Assembly (NCBI RefSeq): GCF_037201815.1 | Contig: NZ_CP147407.1 | Coordinates: 3,480,723-3,544,722, forward strand | Source: Metabacillus sp. FJAT-52054 | Lineage (GTDB): Bacteria; Bacillota; Bacilli; Bacillales; Bacillaceae | DNA length: 64,000 bases | Reading direction: 5' to 3' | Shown: piece after piece, positions 57,232 through 64,000 of the stretch | Numbering within the stretch: the first letter of the stretch is position 1 | How the letters are laid out: each line of letters opens with the position of its first letter | The notes under the pieces: model-generated | The model's database searches: none | Seen by the model: only the letters and a program-made list of their open reading frames with translations | Told to the model about the DNA's origin: nothing | Translations under genes and position numbers: made by a program

Positions 57232-58224
57232 TTAAGTAGATGATCTTTCTATTATTTCTAGTTTCAAAGGCTCTTCCGGCATAGGGGGGGCATCCTCCTC
57301 AGGAAGTACAAGATTAAGCATCAGCTTCATAGCCCGTTCGCCAATTTCGTGAGCCGGCTGACGAATGGTGGTCAGCTGAGGAAGAGTCATTTCAGCAATG
57401 GGCTGATCATCAAACCCAATAACCGCTAAATCTTCCGGTACGTTTATGCCCAAATGCCTGGCTTCATAGACAATCCCCGCTGCAACCTGATCGCTGCCTG
57501 TAAAAATAGCGGTCGGACGTTCAACCATAGCTGCAATCTTTTTCAAAACTTCTTTCCCATCGTGATAATCGGCTGCAATGCGAAAGGCATACTCATCTCT
57601 TATCTGAAGTCCGGCTTCCTTCATCGCAAGCCTGTAGCCTGCCTCTCTCGCTTTTGAGATAAAGCTTCGAAAGCTCCCTTGGCAAAAGGCAATCTTTTTA
57701 TGTCCTTTATCAATCAGGTGCCTTGTTCCTATGTATCCCCCATACACCTGATCAAGGCGGACATTAGGCGTGTTTGATTCATGATCATACTCGTTGCACA
57801 TGACAACAGGTCCGTATGACATATAATCCCGAACAGTACTCCAGTCGTTCTCGATGGAAGTAAGAATAATGCCGTCTACTTGCTTAGACTTTACTAAATT
57901 AAAAAACTGTCTTTCTGTTTTTCTGTCATATCTGGTCTGGCATACGAGCAGCCTGAAACCATTCTCAGTAGCAACTGCATCAATTCCCTCAAGTAAGTAT
58001 GAAAAGAACGGGTTTGTCAGCATTGGAATAAATACAGCAATGGTATCTGTTTTCTGGCTTCTCAGCGTTTGAGCGGATGAATTTGGATAGTAATTGAGCT
58101 TTTTCATTGCTTCTTCTACTAATCTCTTCTTTTCCTCAGAAACGTAAGGATAGTTGTTCATCACCCTTGAAACAGTCGACCGTGATAAACCTGCAAGATT
58201 TGCAACATCTGTAATGGTCGCCAA
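57232..58224 (-). CDS. LacI-family transcriptional regulator
   Basis: 330 aa. TTG start at 58224 with AAGGGGG 8 nt upstream gives the usual LacI beginning TITDVANLAGLSRSTVSRVM (helix-turn-helix ~3-25). Then the hinge NYYPNSSAQTLRSQKT and the sugar-binding core (VIGFDDQPIAEMTLPQLTTI). The ATG 7 codons earlier is only 2 nt from GGGGGG and less likely. It should repress the importer downstream; a cre just before it suggests catabolite control. Confidence 0.92.
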   Translation of the reverse strand: MATITDVANLAGLSRSTVSRVMNNYPYVSEEKKRLVEEAMKKLNYYPNSSAQTLRSQKTDTIAVFIPMLTNPFFSYLLEGIDAVATENGFRLLVCQTRYDRKTERQFFNLVKSKQVDGIILTSIENDWSTVRDYMSYGPVVMCNEYDHESNTPNVRLDQVYGGYIGTRHLIDKGHKKIAFCQGSFRSFISKAREAGYRLAMKEAGLQIRDEYAFRIAADYHDGKEVLKKIAAMVERPTAIFTGSDQVAAGIVYEARHLGINVPEDLAVIGFDDQPIAEMTLPQLTTIRQPAHEIGERAMKLMLNLVLPEEDAPPMPEEPLKLEIIERSST

Positions 58225-58272
58225 GCAAGCTTCCCCCTTATCCATTCCCCCCTTGTTTATGAAATCGATTTT

Positions 58273-58286
58273 TGAAATCGTTTTCA
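58273..58286. promoter_or_regulatory. CcpA cre site
   Basis: TGAAATCGTTTTCA matches TGWAANCGNTNWCA at every position. It lies about 50 bp before the lacI-type gene and downstream of a -10-like TATAAA, where CcpA would block transcription. A LacI operator cannot be excluded, as the consensus is shared. Confidence 0.75.
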
Positions 58287-58461
58287 AAATGATTTTATAT
58301 GATAGAGGGAAAAATTACAACAGTAATTTCTTTGATTTTTTTCAAAATTATAATTAATCAAAAACCAGCTTTCGAGGAGAAACCAGTTCAGCTCGATTCC
58401 TTCATTTATCTCACATATGTAAAGGCTTTCTAAAACAGTCCCGTCTATGAGGATTTACAAT

Positions 58462-58511
58462 AAAAAACTTGAACCCCCGGGACGCTTTATTAAAGCATTC
58501 CGGGGGTTCAA
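58462..58511 (-). terminator. Terminator of the MATE gene
   Basis: Minus strand TTGAACCCCCGG-AATGCTTTAATAAAGC-GTCCCGGGGGTTCAA then GTTTTTTATTG. Very long stem; it lies about 100 bp beyond the stop. Confidence 0.85.
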
Positions 58512-58614
58512 TAACGATTATCGTATTGTCGGATTGCAGCGAAAATCAGTCAAAACAATCCACTATCGAGGTGGCTGTTTTGAAAACTGATTTAATGAAT
58601 AGTCTCATTTCCAG

Positions 58615-59997
58615 TCATGCTGCACCCGTCTGCTTAACGAGCGCGAATTTCTCCCATTTCCGGCTCCGCCAGCGGAAAAACATAATAACGGCCCGGGTCC
58701 ATTCATCCGCTGCAATGGCAAGCCAGATTCCCGAAAGCCCCATGTCCAGCTGAAACACTAAAAGATAGCCAAGCGGGACACTCATGCCGACCATTGAAAT
58801 CATTCCCATCCAAACAGGGAATTGAGCATCTCCCGCTGCCCTCAGTGAATTAATCAAAACGATATTCATTGTTCTTCCCGTCTCAAGCACAGCGCTTAGC
58901 AGCAATACGTTTGCTCCGAGCTCAATGACTTCACGGTTATCCGTAAACATTTCCATAAGCGGGTAACGGAGCAAAATGATGACCCCCACCATAAAAAGAG
59001 TGACGGCACTTGCCCATTTTACACTTCTCCACACCTGGCCATAGGCTGATTGATTGTGGCCGCCGCCTACATAGCGCCCGACCATGATCGCAGTTCCCAT
59101 CCCGATGGCAATGGCGAAGAGGAATATGAACATGGATAGATTGGAAGCGTATTGCCTTGCAGCAAGCGAAGCTGAGCCGAGAAAAGTAGCGTAAAAAAGA
59201 AAGACAATTTGGCACGCCTGATACATGACCTGTTCAAAAGCAGATGGAATACCGATCTTTAAAATTTTTCCGGCATACTCCTTTGAAAAATTCAAATAAT
59301 CTTGAAGCTTGATCCGAACCTCCATAATTCGATACAGGAGCCAGAAAAAGACGATTAACGCAGCAAATCGGCTGATAATGGAGGAAATAGCCGCTCCCTG
59401 AACGCCAAGCTCCGGAAATCCGAAGTTACCGAAAATGAGCAGATAATTACCTGCAATATGAATGATGTTCATGCCGAGCGAAACAAACATCGCTTCTTTT
59501 GTAAACCCATGAACACGGATAATTGCGGCAAGTGAATTAATAATGGCTTGAAGAAAAATTGCACCGCCGACTATATTCAAATAGCCTTGTGCATTGGCTA
59601 GAACTTCGCCTGTCAAGTTAAGCGATTGCAGCATCTGACTGCTGAAAAGCAAGAAGCATGCACTGATAACAAGACCAGCGGCCAAGTTCAGCACGACAGC
59701 GAGAGCAGATATTTTAGCTGCCTCCTGCATGCGTTTTGATCCGATATATTGTGCAACCACGATGGAAGCCCCGTTACCGATGACCTCAAGAACGAGTATG
59801 GCAATATGCAGGAACTGATTGGCTGCTCCGACCCCTGATACCGCATCGTCTGAAATGGCACTCAGCATAAAGGTATCCGCAATCCCCATTAGCATAAATA
59901 AAAAGACTTCCAGGAAGATCGGCCATGTGAGGAGAAATAGACTTAACTCTTTTGCCGGCTTCCTTTCGGACATTAATTCAGGTTGTGTTTGAGCCAT
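58615..59997 (-). CDS. MATE family efflux transporter
   Basis: 460 aa, twelve membrane segments in two related halves (ELSLFLLTWPIFLEVFLFM; GAANQFLHIAILVLEVIGNG; SLAARQYASNLSMFIFLFAI). Na+ or H+ coupled export of cationic drugs or metabolites. Start at 59997 (MAQTQPELMSERK) follows AAGAAGGTG; the longer in-frame start lacks one. Single gene; substrate unknown. Confidence 0.88.
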   Translation of the reverse strand: MAQTQPELMSERKPAKELSLFLLTWPIFLEVFLFMLMGIADTFMLSAISDDAVSGVGAANQFLHIAILVLEVIGNGASIVVAQYIGSKRMQEAAKISALAVVLNLAAGLVISACFLLFSSQMLQSLNLTGEVLANAQGYLNIVGGAIFLQAIINSLAAIIRVHGFTKEAMFVSLGMNIIHIAGNYLLIFGNFGFPELGVQGAAISSIISRFAALIVFFWLLYRIMEVRIKLQDYLNFSKEYAGKILKIGIPSAFEQVMYQACQIVFLFYATFLGSASLAARQYASNLSMFIFLFAIAIGMGTAIMVGRYVGGGHNQSAYGQVWRSVKWASAVTLFMVGVIILLRYPLMEMFTDNREVIELGANVLLLSAVLETGRTMNIVLINSLRAAGDAQFPVWMGMISMVGMSVPLGYLLVFQLDMGLSGIWLAIAADEWTRAVIMFFRWRSRKWEKFALVKQTGAA

Positions 59998-60223
59998 GCT
60001 GCACCTTCTTTTCAATGGCAAATTTGAACAAATAGTATCGTATCACAGTTCCCCTTTAACCGGCACTTCTTTTTTACGAATTTACAATTTTAATACAAAA
60101 AGCTATTTTATGATTGAAATTCTTGCCAGGCAGGAAAACAGCGGGGAAATTAGCCGGTAATACGTTTGTATTAAGTCTGGTATTGGGGACATAGGGTCAG
60201 AAATCGGCAATCAATATTATCGG

Positions 60224-60394
60224 GATATCGACGAGATTAGAATATATCGGCGATTTTATCGAGATATCGACGAAAATTCGAATATATCGGCGATTTTATC
60301 TGGATATCGACGAAAATTAGATTATATCTCTCAGGCGATTTTTTAAAGATATCGACGAAAATAAAAATATATCGACGATTTTTAATCGATCGAC
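60224..60394. repeat. 20-bp tandem array with ATATCG cores
   Basis: ATATCG cores start at 60225, 60244, 60264, 60284, 60304, 60324 (ATATCT), 60349 and 60369: period 19-20 with one 5-bp jump. Odd cores are followed by ACGAAAAT, even ones by GCGATTTTAT, giving a ~40-bp double unit with inverted halves. It lies between the start of the MATE gene and the next terminator, in a 460-bp gene-free gap (59998-60458). The array is over 60% A+T. No coding evidence. Confidence 0.88.
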
Positions 60395-60417
60395 GAATAA
60401 ACCGACTTACACCAAAC

Positions 60418-60452
60418 AAAAAGCGGAATCCGCATGCAATGGATCCCGCTCC
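60418..60452 (-). terminator. Terminator of the choice-of-anchor I gene
   Basis: Minus strand AGCGGGATCC-ATTGCATGC-GGATTCCGCT then TTTTGTTTGG. Confidence 0.8.
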
Positions 60453-60458
60453 AGCTTC

Positions 60459-62177
60459 TTATTTTCCTGCAAATACATCCTTCATCAGCTTTTCAATTCC
60501 AGCAAACATAGAGGATTCCTTTGTATCTGCTTCTTCCTTGTTCTTCTTATGCTTTTCCTTCACACCATTCAACTGGTTTACTGCTACAGTCCCACTCACT
60601 TCATGGCCTGCAAGAACAAGCGGGCGCTTCGTTGGGCTTGTTTCGGCAGGAATGAAATCAAGTCCTTCCGGTGATACATCTCCGGCAATATCATCTTCAA
60701 AGCTGCGGGTGTTCAGGTAGTTCGCAAACGTTGCTTTCTTCGGTTTTGAAATATCGTACGTCATAATTCCGCCGATTCGCTCAAGTCCAACGAATGCATA
60801 AACCTTGCCGTCGGCTTTGCCAATTTTAACATCCTCCGGCTCAGGACCTTTCTTGACGCTGCGCTTGTCCAATTCAATATCATCGTTAGATCCGTTAAAA
60901 TTGGCAGGGAATCGTTCAGCCGTAACTTTCTCAAAATCGCTTCCGCTGTCATACACAAGCTCCATTGTGTCAGCTTTCCAGATGGAGAATGAACGGCCGC
61001 CTAATGTATAAATCGCATCGTTTCCTCTGTCTGTCAGCACTTCAAGCTTGTCATAAGCCGGATTTTTCTTCATTTCCTCAAGCTTTTCTTTCGCTTCCTT
61101 TTTGGACATACCCTTAAACAGCTTGCTGTCCAGGGAGATATCATCCTTCACGTCTTTAAAGTCTTTCACATTCTCGAATTCTTCCCATTCTGTAGCATCG
61201 CCTTCATTTCCAGTGATCAAATAGCTTGTCCCGTCAATCTTCACCTGGGAAATGGAATCAGGCATATAAGACCCCAGTACAGGAAGGTTTTTCATATTGA
61301 TTTTACCGTCTTTCGCTGCATCCAGCTCATTGCCTTTTACGGAATGATCCTTGTACCCAAGGAATTTTACAGAAAGGATTTTCCCTTTCTTCACATCAAC
61401 CGTTGCAATGGCGTTGTTTTCTTGAAGGGTAACGTATGCTTTGCTGCCGTCATCGGAAAGGGCCATGTATTCAGGCTCCAGATCCGCAGCCGCTCCGCCC
61501 TCTTTGTTACGGATGTGGACGTCTTTATCAATGACTTTTTGATTATCGAATTTCATGTGCTTCGTTTTTCCGGTTTTATAATCCACAACTGTTACAGAGC
61601 CTTCCGGGTCGGTTCCTTTTTCAAGGCCTGCTCTTGGTTCGCCTTCATCCGCAGTCAAAATGGATGAGCCGTCCTTGCTCATTTTAACCATGTCAGGCTG
61701 TACGCCTGCATCAAAGGTTTTCAAGATCTTGCCGCTGTAATCCATGACAACGATTTTGCCCGCTTTGGTATAATCCTTTTCCTGAACAGCCGCCACAACG
61801 ACTTTTTTCTCTGTATTGACGTCAATACTCGTAATATCTCCATATGCAAATGACTCAGAGTTCACTGCCTTCCCCACATCAATGGATGTTTCTTTAGAAA
61901 GCTGCTGCTCCCCATTTGCTTTCAGTCCTTTAAGGCTGACGATGTCGATCGTTTGCGTTTTTCCATTTATTAAGTAAAACTTTTTATTACCGGGATTATA
62001 TTTAATGATTTCTGCAACTCCGCCCTCTTCACTTGTTGCTCCTGTGCTGTAGCCTGCAATCTTCGAAAGATTGATTTTTTGCTCAAATTTATGCGAACTT
62101 TCTGCCCCTGCAGAAAAGGATGGAATCAGCAATGCCCCAGTCATTACAGCTGCTGCTAACGGTTTCGTGAATTTCAA
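60459..62177 (-). CDS. Secreted choice-of-anchor I family protein
   Basis: 572 aa, TTG start with AAGGAGG 8 nt upstream. Signal peptide ends near residue 25 (IPSFSAGA). The body is a beta-propeller-like secreted domain (TSIDVNTEKKVVVAAVQEKD; GVQPDMVKMSKDGSSILTAD; GDVSPEGLDFIPAETSP, then LVLAGHEVSGTVAV), the hallmark of choice-of-anchor I proteins, some with phytase- or phosphatase-like relatives. A Lys/Glu-rich tail follows instead of a sorting motif. Enzyme activity not proven. Upstream has TTTACA-N5-TTAACT, a weak half of a PhoP box. Confidence 0.82.
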   Translation of the reverse strand: MKFTKPLAAAVMTGALLIPSFSAGAESSHKFEQKINLSKIAGYSTGATSEEGGVAEIIKYNPGNKKFYLINGKTQTIDIVSLKGLKANGEQQLSKETSIDVGKAVNSESFAYGDITSIDVNTEKKVVVAAVQEKDYTKAGKIVVMDYSGKILKTFDAGVQPDMVKMSKDGSSILTADEGEPRAGLEKGTDPEGSVTVVDYKTGKTKHMKFDNQKVIDKDVHIRNKEGGAAADLEPEYMALSDDGSKAYVTLQENNAIATVDVKKGKILSVKFLGYKDHSVKGNELDAAKDGKINMKNLPVLGSYMPDSISQVKIDGTSYLITGNEGDATEWEEFENVKDFKDVKDDISLDSKLFKGMSKKEAKEKLEEMKKNPAYDKLEVLTDRGNDAIYTLGGRSFSIWKADTMELVYDSGSDFEKVTAERFPANFNGSNDDIELDKRSVKKGPEPEDVKIGKADGKVYAFVGLERIGGIMTYDISKPKKATFANYLNTRSFEDDIAGDVSPEGLDFIPAETSPTKRPLVLAGHEVSGTVAVNQLNGVKEKHKKNKEEADTKESSMFAGIEKLMKDVFAGK

Positions 62178-62295
62178 CTAAAATTCCTCCTTTAGATTAA
62201 CCTACTGATGTTCTATGTAAAATAGTGTAAGGAAAAAGTATGGATGTTCCTATACAGACAAGTTAAAGTTATGTAAACGAAAGATGACATTCATA

Positions 62296-62322
62296 AAAAA
62301 AGGATGCCGTGGAAAGGCATCC
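62296..62322 (-). terminator. Terminator of ykfC
   Basis: Minus strand GGATGCC-TTTCCAC-GGCATCC then TTTTTTTATG. Confidence 0.88.
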
Positions 62323-62329
62323 CAATTGA

Positions 62330-63313
62330 TCAATTTACATATCTCCGGGCACCAGCAAATTCCTCTGCATACCCTTTTGTGTTTATAGGAATCATTTCTA
62401 CCGTTCTCTCAGAATTAGGGGAATGAATCATCATCCCGTTACCTGCATACATAGATACATGATGCACCCTGCCTTTTCCTTGATCATAAGCGTAAAACAG
62501 TAAATCTCCCGGCTGCAAATCCTCTGCTTTCACCGGGGTTCCTGACCGTGCCTGCACGGAAGAATCACGGGGAATCGATATTCCATGCGATTGATGCAGT
62601 GTAAACGTAAATCCAGAACAATCAAAGCCAAACCCGCTCATACCAGCCCATAGATAAGGGAGTCCCAGAAACATTTTCCCCGTATTAACAAGGTCCGTAC
62701 CCGTTGCCTTAGGAATAGCCTTCTCGGATGAATAAGCCTTTGCATCTAATTTGCTGATCCATGCTTTTTTCCCATCAGGAGTCATCACACGGTAGGCATT
62801 CTTTGTCTCTTTCAAAAAAGGGAGCCTTGTATTATAGCTGATTTCAAGCTTTTGTTTTCCTTTCAGAAAAGCAGTCGGCTTTGTTACAAGGACGAAAGGC
62901 TTATCCTCATGAAACGCAAACGCACGGCTGTAGACCAGCTGTTTAGCCGGCATCCAGCCAGGATAGCCGAGTTCGTTTCTTGGTGTGGACTGTCCTTTAA
63001 CGGCAACCTTTACCCAATCTCCTTTTCTCTCTAAAATCGTGACTTTATTTCCATATAAGGCTTGAGTTTCAAGCATCCCGTCATCCGATAGCTGAAGCTT
63101 TTCCGAAAGTGTCATGGAGCGGGTCCATTTCCACAAGTCAACTGGAAGAGCAGCAGAAGGCTTATCAATTTCTCTTAAAATATTTGGTTCTGTCCAAAGT
63201 GTGGCTGCAGATACATTCACATACGCAGTTTGCTGCTCTGCAGCATTTGCCGGAAAGTGTAAGGTACAAATAGTAAGGATTACACCAAGAATCATCAACC
63301 CGAGACGTTTCAT
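62330..63313 (-). CDS. ykfC: Gamma-D-glutamyl-L-diamino acid endopeptidase, NlpC/P60 family
   Basis: Cleaves cell-wall peptides between D-Glu and meso-diaminopimelate. About 327 aa. Signal peptide (LGLMILGVILTICTLHFPANA), two SH3b-like domains (~30-210), and C-terminal NlpC/P60 with catalytic Cys in GFGFDCSGFTF (~235), His in RVHHVSMYAG (~290) and third polar residue in MMIHSPNSE. The ATG at 63313 (MKRLG) has AGGAG 11 nt away; an ATG 3 codons earlier is only 2 nt from it. It lies 20 bp after ykfB. Confidence 0.88.
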   Translation of the reverse strand: MKRLGLMILGVILTICTLHFPANAAEQQTAYVNVSAATLWTEPNILREIDKPSAALPVDLWKWTRSMTLSEKLQLSDDGMLETQALYGNKVTILERKGDWVKVAVKGQSTPRNELGYPGWMPAKQLVYSRAFAFHEDKPFVLVTKPTAFLKGKQKLEISYNTRLPFLKETKNAYRVMTPDGKKAWISKLDAKAYSSEKAIPKATGTDLVNTGKMFLGLPYLWAGMSGFGFDCSGFTFTLHQSHGISIPRDSSVQARSGTPVKAEDLQPGDLLFYAYDQGKGRVHHVSMYAGNGMMIHSPNSERTVEMIPINTKGYAEEFAGARRYVN

Positions 63314-63332
63314 TGTTCTCATCACTCCTTTT

Positions 63333-64000
63333 TTATTGTGAAAGCGAGGCTGTATGAACTCCCAGTCCAGGAGAATGAAACAGCTCCACTTTGCTTCCTT
63401 CATACTGCATTCCTTCAGGCTGCTCGTTTAGCCAGAGCGGGGCATCCAAGTCAAAATAATGAACATTCGGATGAGCAGCAGCAAAATGTGCTGCAGCACT
63501 GACTGATACCGAGGATTCCATCATGCTTCCAATCATACAGGGGATACCATTAACTTCTGCGAGACTCGCAATCTTCCATGCTTCATTAATTCCACCGCAT
63601 TTCATCAGTTTAATATTCAGCAGATCCACATATTTTCCGGCAGTGAGTTTTAACGCATCCCTTGCAGAAAAAAGACTTTCGTCCGCCATAATAGGGAGCT
63701 CAACACGTTCGGTCACATATTTAAGGCCCTCCCAGTCACTTGCTTTAACCGGCTGCTCAATGAATTCAATTCCCCACCCCATCGTTTCCATTCTCCTGAT
63801 CAAGCTCACAGCCTGCTTTGGTTTCCATCCTTGATTCGCATCCAAACGGAGACGCGTTTCTATTGGAATGACAGATCGAATTGCCTCAATCCTTTCAAAA
63901 TCCAGCTCCGGATCACTTCCAACCTTCACTTTCAGGACATTAAACCCTCTGCCTGCCGCATGAGATGAATCCTCTGCCATTTTCTCAGGATGATCGACAC
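63333..64000 (-). CDS. ykfB: L-Ala-D/L-Glu epimerase (enolase superfamily), N-terminus missing
   Basis: About 222 residues of the C-terminal part are seen; the gene runs off the window end. Barrel-domain residues: catalytic Lys in LKVKVGSD, metal ligands Asp in LRLDANQGW, Glu in EFIEQPV and Asp in PIMADESLF, second Lys in NIKLMKCGGI. This is the AEE type of the superfamily. The gene order ykfB-ykfC matches the B. subtilis ykf murein-peptide recycling operon, which supports epimerase over muconate cycloisomerase. Confidence 0.86.
   Translation of the reverse strand, partial: VDHPEKMAEDSSHAAGRGFNVLKVKVGSDPELDFERIEAIRSVIPIETRLRLDANQGWKPKQAVSLIRRMETMGWGIEFIEQPVKASDWEGLKYVTERVELPIMADESLFSARDALKLTAGKYVDLLNIKLMKCGGINEAWKIASLAEVNGIPCMIGSMMESSVSVSAAAHFAAAHPNVHYFDLDAPLWLNEQPEGMQYEGSKVELFHSPGLGVHTASLSQ

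Noticed and set aside
58469..58753. 94-aa plus-strand ORF after the MATE gene
   Set aside because: Starts inside the MATE terminator stem and runs antisense to the gene.
60237..60419. 60-aa ORF in the ATATCG array
   Set aside because: Low-complexity translation of the array with no start signal.
62214..62290. PhoP box before the choice-of-anchor I gene
   Set aside because: Only two TT(A/T)ACA-like repeats with 11-bp spacing; four are needed.

Overview
The window is chromosomal DNA of a Bacillus-like Firmicute (family Bacillaceae). The first 20 kb keeps the gene order familiar from Bacillus subtilis (yvcD, his operon, yvoF-ppaX-yvoD-lgt-hprK, yvlDCBA, uvrBA, csbA). Ribosome binding sites are strong AGGAGG type, GTG/TTG starts are common, and U-tailed terminators are everywhere. 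No rRNA, tRNA, insertion sequence or CRISPR array was seen.

Layout. (1) 1-6.7 kb: end of yvcD, then the complete histidine operon hisZGDBHAFI behind one promoter with an overlapping palindrome. (2) 6.79-7.29 kb: a very regular 41-bp tandem array. (3) 7.35-20 kb: cell-envelope and carbon-control genes (yvoF, ppaX, yvoD, lgt, hprK), a secreted phosphoesterase, the yvl stress operon with a SigW-type promoter, uvrBA with a LexA box, and csbA. (4) 20-26 kb: a glycerol-3-phosphate cluster (glpP-ugpC-ugpA-ugpE-ugpB and a GDPD) with a terminator-like leader ahead of glpP. (5) 26-34 kb: HAD dehalogenase, OYE-family reductase, a MifM-like arrest peptide ahead of yidC2, a 21-bp array, prfC, aldo/keto reductase, nitronate monooxygenase and a GNAT protein. 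(6) 34-45 kb: a two-component (alpha/beta) class II lantibiotic cluster: lanA-alpha, lanM1, lanF, lanG, lanA-beta, lanM2, lanT. (7) 45-53 kb: phosphatase, a SAM-I riboswitch before an alpha/beta hydrolase, bioY with a BirA operator, an M14 peptidase, and pit with its DUF47 partner. (8) 53-60 kb: a LacI-regulated sugar ABC importer and a MATE pump, followed by a 20-bp array. (9) 60.4-64 kb: a secreted choice-of-anchor I protein and the peptidoglycan-recycling pair ykfC/ykfB, the latter cut by the window end.

Strongest second-look items: the lantibiotic, whose alpha and beta cores are lichenicidin/haloduracin-like but not identical to those I remember; the MifM-like stalling leader with an 11-bp hairpin that buries the yidC2 Shine-Dalgarno; the SAM-I riboswitch upstream of a hydrolase rather than a methionine gene; the terminator-like leader of glpP-ugp; and three unrelated intergenic arrays (41, 21 and 20 bp) that all place their cores about two helical turns apart. 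A dispersed Bacillus repeat with inverted ends occurs three times.
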